A stretch of 64,000 nt of DNA from Aphanomyces cochlioides. Its lineage: Eukaryota; Oomycota; Saprolegniomycetes; Saprolegniales; Verrucalvaceae. Below, piece after piece: positions 1 through 9,767 of this stretch. A program made the position numbers and the translations under genes. Where the stretch lies: NCBI GenBank assembly GCA_019828595.1, contig JAHQRK010000019.1, positions 1,426,001 through 1,490,000 of the forward strand, in the 5' to 3' direction. A model generated the notes under the pieces. It saw nothing but the letters and a program-made list of their open reading frames with translations. It did no database searches and was not told the DNA's origin. Every line of letters starts with the position of its first letter. Position 1 is the first letter of the stretch.

Positions 1-270
1 GTTCATCTCGAGCTAGCACATCATCGGACGATGGTGGCTGTCGGAACGACCGTCCTGTTAAAGCCACGGGGTCGATGGAAGGCAGGAAATCTTTCACTTT
101 CGTCATGGTACAATGTTTCTATGTAAAATCTTGGCCTTGATAGCGTGCGTTTGACTCTGTCTCGCTTGAAAATTGAACCAGCCATGCGTTCCAAGGCCTC
201 TTGTGCTTGTTGATCCAAGCGCCAAGCACGATTTCACGAAACGAGTGGGGTCGCTCATTTTTGGTCGGGC

Positions 271-299
271 GTAGAAAGAGAGTCACCATCGACATATTA
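271..299. repeat. Half copy of a palindromic MITE-like repeat
   Basis: The bases from 271 read GTAGAAAGAGAGTCACC and continue to the TA at 298-299. The same word forms the left arm of the complete palindrome at 2045-2106 on the far side of the pogo element. The pogo element therefore appears to have inserted at a TA inside or next to this older palindromic repeat. No gene was recognised in 1-270. Confidence 0.6.
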
Positions 300-312
300 C
301 AGTATAACCTGC
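300..312 (+). repeat. pogo left terminal inverted repeat
   Basis: Reads CAGTATAACCTGC and matches the reverse complement of the right end with one mismatch in 13 bases. It is preceded by the TA duplication. Confidence 0.8.
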
Positions 313-395
313 CTAAGTTGAACATCAGGGAGTGATGCAGAATTCGTTCAATGTAAGAAGGTGTTCATGTTATACGAGTCGACCCAGCTATCTGA

Positions 396-1707
396 CTAAT
401 TGGATTCATTCCGTTCCAAGTAATCATCAAGACTGCCGTCGACCATTGTCTTCGATCGGTAGTCGATGAAGGCATTCTGGAGGGAATCAAAACTTTTCTG
501 GGCTTTGGCATTTGGAACATGCAACAAGAAGTTTTGAATCACAACTAGTGCACCAAACAAGTCTCTGAAAGTGGGTTTTGGTGGCAATATTTCGTCATCA
601 TCATCACACTCAAAACTGTCATCATCGCCGTCGTTGAACAATGTTGATGATTCCAAATCTTGAGTGTCCTCGTCGAATGCTGGTACATCTTCTTCGATCG
701 TAACATCGTCTATCCCCAATGCCACTGCTGCTTGTACGACATCATCTTCGCCACAATCTTCTCTAACTTGTTCATTGCCAATGCTGAGCTCACCAATTCC
801 AACATGACGAAAGCAATTGCAGATTGTAGATGTTGACACCTCTTTCCAAGCATCACTAATCCAATTCACTGCATGTCGAAGGGTCACAGACTTGCAGATT
901 TCGTCAGCCACTAGTGTCGTCGACTCTCTGTATGCATTGCAGAAACAAGTCGGCTGTCATCCACGAACGCCTGTTGGATCGCCAGCTTACATTCATTGGT
1001 GTCATTTTGTTGAATCCACGAGGCATGGCAGATTTACCGATCACAAGGGGTATAAACTTTTCGCCAGTACACGAACATAGAAGGCAAACAGATACCCGCT
1101 CTTTGGCAAGCTTTCCACCCTTGGCATCCTTTCCTTTCTGAATCAAAGACTTGTTTGGCAAACCGCGCCAAAATAATCCAGTCTCGTCAAGATTCCACAC
1201 GTCTTTCAAGTCATATCCATTCAACAGTGTTGGTAGACGTTCTTTCCATGTCTGAACGGCAGTAGTGTCCATGGCAGCACTCTCTCCAGAAAGGTTTCGG
1301 AAAGATATCAGATGACGGGTCCGGAACGACTCTAACCATCTATTTGAGGCTTTGAAGTCCATAATACCAAGATGTTTGGCGACTTCCAAAGCTTTTGATT
1401 GTACAAGTGGGCCACTGATGGGGATGTTTCGCGCCCTCGCCCCAACAAACCAACAGTATAGACGATTGTCAAGCTCGCATGCAAGGCCAGATAGTCGACT
1501 GGCTCGCTTTTGTTCTGTATTTCCATTTTGTTCAATACGTTTCTCGTAAGTAGCTCTGTTCTTCTTCCAGTTTTGAATCGATCCAACTGATACGTCATAC
1601 TTTTTGGCAACTGCTCGAACACTCATGCCTCCGTCAATATCACGCAGAGCCGAAAGACGATCTTGAATCGTCTTCTCTTCGTACTTGCGCTTGTCTTTAG
1701 GTGGCAT
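396..1707 (-). pseudogene. pogo/Tigger (CENP-B family) transposase relic
   Basis: Two minus-strand frames overlap at 904-911. The first (1707-904, 267 codons) opens with a psq-type helix-turn-helix (SVRAVAKKYDVSVGSIQNWK, about residues 29-48). A CENP-B HTH region follows (ending near NRWLESFRTRH), then the start of the DDE domain: NLDETGLFW carries the first catalytic Asp and GFNKMTPMNVSW follows. The second frame (911-396) is the family's C-terminus: AVNWISDAWKEVSTSTICNCF, then an acidic tail. The segment between WMTADLFLQCIQR and the C-terminal part, which should hold the second catalytic Asp (the LLxDN motif), is missing and the frame changes there. Established: pogo transposases need three acidic residues. 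Inference: inactive because of an internal deletion. Confidence 0.85.
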
Positions 1708-2019
1708 TGATTATGCTGAGATGCGTCAGGCACACGAGATTAAGTCAAATTGAGTAATGCTAATCTATTTGTCGCCACCGAGTTAGCGAAGTATGCGTTG
1801 AAATCAAAATGACCACCCATGGCCAAACTTAGAACGCCTCCATGTTCAATCTAGCGGGTTGAAACAGTATGGAGATGATACTTGCGTCCTGTGAAAAGCG
1901 TTCAATGTTCACAGTGTGTTGCGTTCAAGTTAGACGAGTTGCTTGCAATGTGTTCACGCCGGTGGATGAAAAATCGTTCAGCATGACGAGGTGTTCACCT
2001 TACACAAGTGTCCAATGTA

Positions 2020-2032
2020 GCAGGTTTTACTG
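2020..2032 (-). repeat. pogo right terminal inverted repeat
   Basis: Reads CAGTAAAACCTGC on the minus strand and is followed by TA at 2033-2034. Pairs with 300-312. Confidence 0.8.
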
Positions 2033-2044
2033 TATATCGATGGT

Positions 2045-2106
2045 TAGAAAGAGAGTCACCATCGATATAATATCGACATATTATATCGATTGTGACTCTC
2101 TTTCTA
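2045..2106. repeat. 62-bp near-perfect palindrome (MITE-like)
   Basis: The arms TAGAAAGAGAGTCAC (left) and GTGACTCTCTTTCTA (right) flank ATCGATATAATAT/ATATTATATCGAT around a central CGAC. Nearly all of the 62 bases can pair. It sits 10 bp outside the pogo right TA duplication, and its left arm is repeated at 271-297. It could be a tiny foldback MITE or two terminal inverted repeats head to head. Confidence 0.7.
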
Positions 2107-3401
2107 CGTACTTAATGAACCGAAATATTCGCAATTAACAGAGTCCAAAAGACTTTGTGTTTGTTTTGGACACAAATACAGTCTTCGTACTATTTTTGAT
2201 TGGCTTAAAATATACGTTATTGATTTGGAGATTTGAGCGTGTGATTCCTAAAGCTCAATGCCCAAGGTCGACCGTGGCCATTGTCCATATCGTCAAACCC
2301 CAAATGCGATTGTATCGGGTCTAGTGTAGGATGTATAAACAAATCAACAATACAAGACTCGTTACATTGACATCGTTCTCTACATGGATTACTATCCTTT
2401 GCATAGGGGGCAGTGGCAAAGAAGTTTGGTTATGTCTTTCTGCGACGACAATCCAGCGTGTATTCTCGTCATAGTGCTAGGCCATATTCAGACTTACTAT
2501 ACAAGACGTTTCTTGTAAGCTTTACTACTTTATTGCAATCAACATTTACAAATTCTCGAATCTCGTTGTGTCGTGCGAAGCACGACGACTCACGGGTATA
2601 TGGCTACCATACACCTAAGATCAGGATGCACTAAGCTGTGGACATTGCAAATCGACGTGTTAAACGTTTCTCCCTTTTTGTCCGAAAGCCCTACAAGGCT
2701 AAGCATCCTTCACATGAATGTCAAGCGAAAAACTTCATTGTTTATGTGCTGTGTTTGATGAAAACTATATATGTATTGATAAGCTAAGATATGCCGACAA
2801 ATACCGTTGCCGGTTTGCAACCCGTGTGTAATGACTTAGTTTGAGTATACATCAGGGTTGCAAAACGCTTCAAACGATGCAACTCTCACTGCAACCTTTG
2901 TTGCAAATCGAACATGGAATGTACCAGGGATTTTTGTGGATGGTACAGTGTAAAAAAAGAGAAACAGCCAATCAGAATTCTAGAATTTTGAGATTTACAA
3001 CTTCGGTTGCAAATGGCTGGTAAAGTGAGTTCGCCAATTCTCCACGATAATGAAACCTGTTTAAACAAATAACTTTATATAATTAATTGAAAAGTAGATA
3101 TATCAAATTAAAGAGGTATTCTGACATAAATGCCACTCAATTATTAATACATTTTTGCTGCAAATTGTGGTAAAATTGTGTTGCAAATCAGAAAAAGTCG
3201 CAAATCATACACCGGTCAATCGCAAATAGGTACAATGGACTTGAAAAGACAAAGCACCTTTATAAAATATAGGAATTGACAGTTGGGCTTCTCGATGGTC
3301 TCGTGGACTATCAGTTTCGGTGATATTTGCTCTGATACTAAAGATGATAACCAAATATATAAGAATTTTTACAATTATTGAAATCGGCAAGAATGGAACA
3401 A
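2107..3401. other. Gene-free AT-rich stretch
   Basis: No reading frame here resembles a protein I know, and all open frames are short. TTGCAAATC-like words recur between about 2810 and 3230, for example around 2865-2910, 2998-3012 and 3180-3230. This may be a decayed non-autonomous element, but I could not define its ends. Confidence 0.4.
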
Positions 3402-3870
3402 TCACACATCATTGTTGGCTTCGTTATCATCGCTGCTCTCGCTGCAGTCATCATTTCCACATGTAGGCGAGTCCATGGCAGAGTCGCTGAAGACATCATT
3501 ACCGATTTCTTCGACTGCATCTGCCTCACGAAGCTTTTTGTCCAAGGCAAGGAGGTACGTATTCGAGTTCTCGATCGTGTAATGGATTATTGCACCGTCT
3601 AGACACCAGAAGGCGTCGTCAAGGCGTAGTCGGACCTCAGAGAAAGTGGTGTCGGATGTGTAGACACGACCAACCTTACCCTTGACGTTCGCCCAAATCA
3701 TTTCAATTGGCTGCAGCTCCGAGAAACGAATAAAATGCCCGCTAGTGATGTTGGCAAATATCCCAATGGAGGTGTTATTGAAAGTGGCACACTGTATTGC
3801 AGCTTCAAGGATTGCCCGTTCCAAGTACGCTTCAACTATGACAAGACTCGCTTTGTTCATTTTGTGCGTT
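3402..3870 (-). pseudogene. Tc1/IS630-type DDE transposase, C-terminal fragment
   Basis: The minus-strand frame ends at 3402 after an acidic Ser/Asp/Asn-rich tail. Near its start it has GHFIRFSELQPIEMIWANVK, the hallmark block around the third catalytic acid (Glu) of Tc1/IS630-type transposases ('LQPIEx-W-xxVK'), followed by a typical helical end. The N-terminal helix-turn-helix domains and the first two catalytic Asp residues are absent. The frame runs up to the start of the MULE relic at about 3885, so the fragment was probably cut off when that element arrived or by later deletion. Confidence 0.75.
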
Positions 3871-3884
3871 AAAAGAACTACTGT

Positions 3885-5326
3885 GTGACTCACTCGTCTC
3901 AATGTGCCAACGGCTCTGTTTCCATTAATGGAACCTTGTTTGTGAACCGAGAATGTGAGTTGACACCTGAAGAATTCTCAACTCTCTTTTCACTCACTGC
4001 TTTACTCGACGCGTCTTTAATCCATACTGTCATGATGCACAAGTTCCCAGATCGTCCTTATTCTGGCCCCCTAATTCAACGATTGAGGGCAAAAGCTCGT
4101 GAAGCAAAGTATGGGAAGGACAAAGACGCGATCAAGTCGTTCATGGAACTTGGCAAGAGTGAAGAGGCGAAAGGTGGAGTCTTCAACTGCAGGTTTGATG
4201 AATCCATGCGTCTGACCAATTTTGTGTTCATGCCTGCGTTAATGGCTGAATATGCAAAAAAATATTCTGATCTGACCATGCTTGATGGTACATTCAAAGT
4301 CAACATGTATGACATGGTGCTTGTTCTTGCCTCCAACATTGATTGTCTGGGGAAGACCACACTCACGAGCATGTTCTTGTCGCCTACCGAGAACAGTCGC
4401 GTTTGTATCGATGGTCTAATGAAATGTGGGCTAGCGAAACCCGGTGCAACCCTAATGACTGGCGGGGCTGCCGCTTTTGGCGTTGCTGCAAGCGCTGTGG
4501 ATATGAATCATGTGCTTTGCGTAAAGCACTACGCGACTACACTACTAGGCACTCATGCTGGTATGAAGACGCAGTCCACAAGTGCTATCTGTCTGATGCT
4601 TTGTCTTTGCTGTACGACGTGTTCCCCACCATCAAGCAATGCAGCGACTTCATTCAATGGTTGACGCAACTCGAAAAGAATAAGCACAAGATATGTGCGA
4701 CGTTCACGTCTCCAACATTCACTGCTGGCCATTGTACAATTCAACGCAGCGAAAGTAATAATGCAAGGATCAAGCAAAATGACACCCAGAAACTGAAAAT
4801 TGCGAGATTCAACTTGTTTGAGCTTGCTAACCACATCTTATCTGTGATTGTACGACAAGAACATGATAGTTTCCGTGAAATTGAGCATTGTGTGAAGAAA
4901 GAAATGCAATGGTCATCTTTTGTTGACGCTGCATGGACAAAAAGTCACAATTCACTTACGTCAGTTTATTCATGTTACGCTGGGTCCTCTGCTAGTGTGG
5001 ATTCGTACAATGTTTATCGTCATGGCACAAATCATTTAGAGCACCAAGTCAACGTATACTCCAATGGACGGCATCCTGAGTGCAATTGCGCCTTCTATAC
5101 TTCATCATATCTTCCTTGTATTGGAATTTGCTCGGCGTTTGGCTTGCGATCGGACGAATTGTTTGTATCATCAAACTTACATCCCCACTGGCGACTCCAA
5201 GAACATCCTCTGTACAGCAAAATTCTCCTTCATCTCGGCCTTACCTCTCATCCATCTATGTCCGATGTGATACAGTCACAAACATTCCGAGACAAACACT
5301 GTCCAAGGAGGCCCCGGCCGGCCTGA
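3885..5326 (+). pseudogene. Mutator-like (MULE) transposase relic
   Basis: Two overlapping plus-strand frames (3885-4664 and 4343-5326) make up one MULE-type transposase. The first has a DNA-binding-like N-terminus, then MLDGTFKVNMYDMVLVLASN, matching the first catalytic Asp block of MULE transposases ('DGTFK'). The second frame carries the helical middle (LLYDVFPTIKQCSDFIQWL, then AGHCTIQRSESNNARIK). Near its end is a SWIM-like zinc finger (ECNCAFY followed by PCIGIC) in which the usual final His is replaced by Cys. The change of frame lies around 4340-4380. No long MULE terminal inverted repeats were recognised. Probably inactive. Confidence 0.8.
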
Positions 5327-5372
5327 GGCCGTCAGAAAAAATCTTTTCATGGCCCTGGCCGGCCTGAGGCCG
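5310..5372 (+). repeat. Two GC-rich direct repeat units
   Basis: GGCCCCGGCCGGCCTGAGGC at 5310 recurs as GGCCCTGGCCGGCCTGAGGC at 5351, 41 bp apart, at the 3' end of the MULE reading frame in an otherwise AT-rich setting. Each unit is itself nearly self-complementary (GGCCGGCC). The role is unknown; it may be a subterminal repeat of the MULE. Confidence 0.5.
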
Positions 5373-5389
5373 CCTGCCTAAATACTTGT

Positions 5390-6195
5390 TTCATGGAAGT
5401 TATTTTTGGCATATGTTGTATCACCGACAACTGTATCGCCCAATCAATGAACAGATCCGACAAAACTTGTCGGTTAGCCAATCAGATTGCAGGATTCATG
5501 TCGCGTACATATATTGTGTGGTCTTGAAAATATACGAAAACGACTGATAAGAAAATTTTGATTTTCTTGAAAATCTGGGACAATTTGTCCCACAAATGCT
5601 CTAAAACTTGATAAAATCGCCCTCAAATTCCGGAGAATGCAATTTAATCAATGATGATGCAAAATCACAAGAAACCGACCGTTGTCATTGGGATAGCCAT
5701 GTTTTACAAACTTTGAGAGGAGGAATTAGTAGCTTTGGACACTTAAGTCTTCCTAGTCACAGGTAGGCAAAGTGCTTGCCCCGAGAATCTCCTTGTCATA
5801 CATGAAGGCAGTCAACACCTCACCTTCTGAGCCAAGTCCTTGAAAGAGCAAATTTGCGCGGAAAAAGGAGTATTCAAAACCAATAGATCCATTTTGTAAT
5901 GTATAAGTCCTTACGGCTGCTCAAACTGTGAAGACAAGCTGTTGGGCGAGCGGAGAGTGGTCAAGAAATCTCTTTTTGGCAACGGTAGCGACGTAAGATG
6001 CTGTGTTTATCATCTGAAGCTAGCATCTGCGCAATCTCTATTTTAAATGGATTTGTGCTGGATGAGCGCTTTTATAGCTTGAAGCAATTTTTACTAACGT
6101 TCCATGAATCATTCTTCAACTGGCGTGGTCTTCGTGAATGGGCTCATAGAAAAGAGCGTACGATTAACAGTAATTATCCGGAAAAATGCCGTCAA
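5390..6195. other. Gene-free stretch with small palindromes
   Basis: No recognisable coding sequence. Short perfect palindromes occur: CCGACAAAACTTGTCGG near 5457 and TGGGACAATTTGTCCCA near 5575. The word GTGGGAC/GTCCCAC also recurs near 25000. Nothing more can be supported. Confidence 0.4.
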
Positions 6196-6237
6196 AGGCA
6201 TTTATAATTTAATTGCATTAATCAATTATAAATGCCT
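6196..6237. repeat. AT-rich hairpin
   Basis: AGGCATTTATAATT pairs with AATTATAAATGCCT across a 14-base loop. It lies immediately beside the membrane-protein fragment on the minus strand and may be the end of a small element. No terminator or RNA gene can be claimed. Confidence 0.45.
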
Positions 6238-6258
6238 GTAAACATCATTCCTTTTTTC

Positions 6259-6530
6259 CTAGCCCTGACCACAAGACTGCATGTACAAGTCGCTTGTGAT
6301 CAAAGAAAAGCCAATGACGACACAAGCCAGCTTGAGAGACAAGAGTTCCTGCCAGTTGGTCACTTCATGACCGACTTCCCCCGTGAATGTGATTGCTTTC
6401 TCGGACTGACGGCCAACGTTCCACGATTTCACTGCGCTGTCGAGGCGATTTGTGATGTCCAACACAACTTCGTACGCGTAGGACATTGCTTTGTAGTGGT
6501 TGCTAATTGTGTTGAGGACGAGTTTCTATC
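6259..6530 (-). pseudogene. Fragment of the 644-aa membrane-protein family (middle part)
   Basis: The minus-strand translation contains SYAYEVVLDITNRLDSAVK, SWNVGRQSEKAITFTGEVG, then a hydrophobic segment (LACVVIGFSLITSDLYM). This corresponds to about residues 258-330 of the intact protein at 13567-15501. It is closest to the broken copy at 40250-41710, with which it also shares the flanking AATTAGCAACCAC. Only about 85 residues survive, with no start or stop of its own. Confidence 0.75.
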
Positions 6531-6540
6531 CTTCTGAAAC

Positions 6541-7042
6541 ACCGTTGAAACGATGCCGTTGAGCCGTTGAAACGAGTAATCTTTACTTTCTCCATACGCT
6601 ATACATTGAATCATACATGTATATCCAAACAACCATTCAAACATAGAAACATAGAAACAAACGACCCTTGGAACCTTTAGTTAAATGCATTGATAATGAA
6701 CTACTTTTCCTTTTCACATCAATTGGTTATCAGCCCAACACCTCCGCTCTCACTGCCGATTTCCTCGACTCGACGCGCTCCCTCACCTGCCCCTGCCTGT
6801 GTCCGACCGCCCGAAGACCCCTTTCCCGGACGACCAAGTTATCCGGATCCGCATACCGCACCCCGCTTTTCCGCTCGCTCTTTGGCCTCCTGCGTTCAAG
6901 CAAGGAAGCCCCCTTCGACCAAAACAGCAAATGCACACACTACGTGACCCCACTACATTTGCTAGTGGACAGTACCTCTCGGGGGAATCAACGTAAGCGC
7001 TTGTTCGGTTTGGCAATAAACTCCTAGTAGAGTTGGCCGTTT
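6541..7042. other. No recognised gene; possible decayed 5' part of the next transposase
   Basis: From about 6720 to 6960 the sequence is proline-codon and GC rich, unlike its AT-rich surroundings. Open frames exist on both strands but resemble nothing I know. The stretch may hold the lost N-terminal coding part of the transposase that follows. Confidence 0.35.
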
Positions 7043-8712
7043 ATGAAGGTTCAAGTCAGCGAAGAACTCTCGAAGACCGAAGTCAACAAGCTTCGCAAGC
7101 AACATCAAGTCAAGTCGAAGAAGGTTGCTCCTCTCACGAAGCATTTTCGTCGACTCAAGGAAAGAAGCAAAGGCGACCACATTCGAAACCTTGGAAACAA
7201 ATACTGTACTGCTATTGACATGTCGTCGTTAGTCGAATGGTTCGTAGATTTTGCCAGTGTGATTTGTGAATACGTCCTGCTTACCCTCCGAGTCAGAGAG
7301 CGAAAAGATGGAAGACGTGTGTCGTCGTACAAATCCCGTCATATGCTTCTTTTACCATCATATTTTACGTGGCCACGGCTCTTGGAAGAATATCTTTTGT
7401 ATACGAGCGCTAATCATATACGAATCCATGTGCCCAGTGAATCCTCCTTTCAAAAAATCCTTCAAAGACTGTGCCCCGATATTGCAATTCGATCTCCCCG
7501 TGACAACGTATGTGATCTGTGTACTCTGTACAGGAATGCCATGTCTGCTCAAGTTGAATGTGATGGAATGGAGCAATTAGCCCAGCATGTCAACGATGCT
7601 AAAGCAATGCGCGAATGTTACAGTGCTGCTATCCAAAGCACAAATGACAGCAAGCATGTGATAATTATGGACTACGCGCAAAATTTTGCCACATCATCCA
7701 CAAACGCCATCATCATGGTATTTCTGCTCCCTCATCAGTGTTAACATGTTTGACATCTACTATGCGAATCAAAGCCAACACTTTAATCATGTCTATACCG
7801 AACGGTGCGGGTCGAAAGGAAGCAATGAAGTTGTGTTCATGTTAGACAGTTTTCTGAAGTCAAATCTCCATGGTGGTGATGCTACTGGTGAGAATTCCTT
7901 GGTACTATTTGCTGACAATTGTGGTGGCCAAAACAAAAACAACGTTGTGGTGAAGTACTTGCTTGCTTTGGTTGATAGTGGTCACTTCAAGGTACATCGT
8001 TAATGAGGCTTGACAAAAATTTAATGCATGAGTAGGAGATCGAATACAACTTTTTCATACGTGGGCACACAAAAAATGCTTGTGATCGAGGCTTTGGCAC
8101 AGTTTGTCGACGATAAATGTTTGTGAGGCGTGGACTATGAAGCAATTTTGTGATATCGTGACTGACTCAAGTACAGCAAACACTTGTGTTTCTCTCGAAG
8201 AGGAAATCCACCCTTTTTCGGATTACAAAACTCCCCTGACAACACTGAATAATGACTTGAAGGGTATACAGTCTTACCAAATTTTTCGCATGTCAAGAGA
8301 TCAGCCTGGTGTTGTAACTTGCCTTGTTCGTCCAGATGCAATTGACGTTCAGCTAAAATTGAGGCGATCAAATTCCTCCAGTGTGGTTGACGTATGGACT
8401 TCTCTCAGCCCTTTACCCAAGCCAAAGAAGAACGAGGAGAAGATTTGCGACATCTACAAAGCCATTCGGCCCTACGTTCCAGAGCAGTGGAAAGACGATG
8501 TGTTGTACAAAAAACCAACTGTAAGCGACGTGGAGGTGGCTTTGAAGACAAAGTTGACCCGAGCACATGCCCGTAGCAAGCGACTCAAGACAGTTCAGCC
8601 AAATAAGCGCAATAAGCTCGTACCAGTCGGCTCAGAGGATAGTCCTGCCTTTGAGATTGTCTCGACTTCCAATGTCGAAGAGGACGAAGATACAGAGATA
8701 TTTGAATTGTGA
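7043..8712 (+). pseudogene. DUF7869-like DDE transposase relic with one intron
   Basis: Plus-strand pieces share the layout of the eukaryotic transposase-like family now called DUF7869: a Cys motif NVCDLCTLYRNAM (near 7510), IIMDYAQNF (7660-7690, candidate first Asp), PHHPQTPSSWYFCSL (7690), GSKGSNEVVFMLDSF (7812), LFADNCGGQNKNN (7905, candidate second Asp) and, after a short intron, EYNFFIRGHTKNACDRGFG (8036 on). The final frame (8104-8712) supplies a charged tail ending near EDEDTEIFEL. The frame changes near 7685 and near 8100, so it is broken unless those are errors. The N-terminus is uncertain. The family name is from memory of the ADNCGGQNKNN motif; that it is a mobile-element transposase is inference. 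Confidence 0.7.
7992..8035 (+). other. 44-bp GT-AG intron in the DUF7869-like gene
   Basis: Removing GTACAT...GAGTAG joins CAC TTC AAG to GAG ATC GAA and restores HFKEIEYNFFIRGHTKNACD, the continuous motif expected in this family. Without splicing, a TAA stop follows eleven bases into the segment. This is the clearest intron in the window, and its small size fits oomycete introns. Confidence 0.65.
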
Positions 8713-8833
8713 GCTGATATATGCCTTGCTTTTTCCTGGGAAGAAATCAAAATCAAGCAAATTAGAAATTTTGCATTTCCTTTTTGTTTTCGACCTCTTC
8801 GAAAAGCAAACTTTTTTTGTTTCTTTGAAAAGC

Positions 8834-8857
8834 AAAAGTACCTCCAGAGGTACTTTT
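8834..8857. repeat. Perfect 11-bp-stem palindrome
   Basis: AAAAGTACCTC and GAGGTACTTTT are separated by CA. It lies downstream of the DUF7869-like relic and could be a 3' processing structure or an element end. Confidence 0.5.
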
Positions 8858-9286
8858 AATTTTCGGTCTGCGAAATGCAAAACTCGAAACGCAAAAGCAG
8901 CCGATTTTTCTGATTTGATTCCCCCTAATATGTCTTATCGGCACACAGTAAATCAAAATCAGTCTTGTTGCCATGTGACAGAAATCAAAATATAGCTTAA
9001 TGACTTGCTCGAAATCAAAATATGTATTGTGATTGGAATTTGCTGGATGGATATCGCGCACGACCTTACTGGATAAAATTATATCTATTTTATTCAATCA
9101 ATTCTCGTAATCAATCTTTTGACATCAGCTTGGAGAAAAACTAACACATTTCGATGAGAACTGCGATGTCCATCACTTAGAAGAAGGCTCGGATTCATTT
9201 AAACTAAACGCTGATAATGCTACCACATTGAAACATTGTACTTACTGTACTTGTTAATCCCCGAGTTCATATCACAACTGGACTAC

Positions 9287-9338
9287 AAAGCAGAAACACA
9301 AAGAACGATAGACGACTCGTTCTTTGTGTTTCTGCTTT
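9287..9338. repeat. Perfect 22-bp inverted repeat with 8-base loop
   Basis: 9287-9308 (AAAGCAGAAACACAAAGAAC plus GA) is exactly the reverse complement of 9317-9338, with loop TAGACGAC. A perfect 22-bp stem is unlikely by chance and suggests a foldback element or a small-RNA precursor. No flanking target duplication was identified. Confidence 0.65.
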
Positions 9339-9767
9339 TGCGTCACCTTAATGTTGATAGAAATACCACACGCTACAGGTCACAATCAATTTGTTGACAC
9401 AATAAGTGAATTTCGCCCTGTAGTGTGTGGTTTTCGATCTGTTCTGAAACCGCAGATTGCGCGCAGTGAACCGTGAAATCATTCAAACAGTTTTTCGGCA
9501 AAATAATTGTAGTTTCCTCGATATGACTTTTAAAACATCAAGGAGCACTGTAGACATGCGCCTCCTAGGTGGTTGTCCAACCATCTGGGTGGAGCGACAC
9601 AGAGAAAAGAACTCATCGCTTTGAATTCACGGAGGAAGGGAAATGTGAAGTCAGACCATGCACGGGTTGATGACTATACTTCCATGCTAACTAAGCATTG
9701 CACCTTACTTCATGGGGTTGGTCAATGTAAGGATTATGAAACGAAAGGAATATATCGACATCAAGCA

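Larger units (their letters stand above)
300..2032 (-). mobile_element. pogo/Tigger-type DNA transposon, 1733 bp, internally deleted
   Basis: The ends are imperfect terminal inverted repeats: CAGTATAACCTGC at 300-312 and, on the other strand, CAGTAAAACCTGC at 2020-2032. A TA dinucleotide flanks each end (298-299 and 2033-2034), which is the pogo/Tc1-mariner target-site duplication. A CENP-B-like DDE transposase relic lies inside on the minus strand. CAGT-starting TIRs and TA duplication are typical of pogo/Tigger. The element is probably immobile unless helped in trans, because its transposase lacks part of the catalytic core. Confidence 0.85.
8713..9767. other. Gene-free AT-rich stretch with perfect hairpins
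   Basis: No recognised coding sequence. It contains two perfect inverted repeats listed separately, plus an imperfect pair CCACACGCTACAGG (near 9367) and CCTGTAGTGTGTGG (near 9418). The stretch ends abruptly at 9768, where the large inverted duplication begins inside an integrase gene. Confidence 0.45.

Noticed and set aside
5310..5372. Two GC-rich units as a CRISPR-like or regulatory array
   Set aside because: Only two units, 41 bp apart, in a eukaryotic transposon context.
8567..9097. Open frames on both strands after the DUF7869-like relic
   Set aside because: Low-complexity Lys/Phe/Ser composition from AT-rich DNA, no motif, and overlapping in opposite directions.
9573..9767. Start of the integrase frame as genuine integrase sequence
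   Set aside because: These codons do not align with the integrase at 17227-18261 or 54046-55271; the homology starts at 9768, so the open frame continues upstream by chance.
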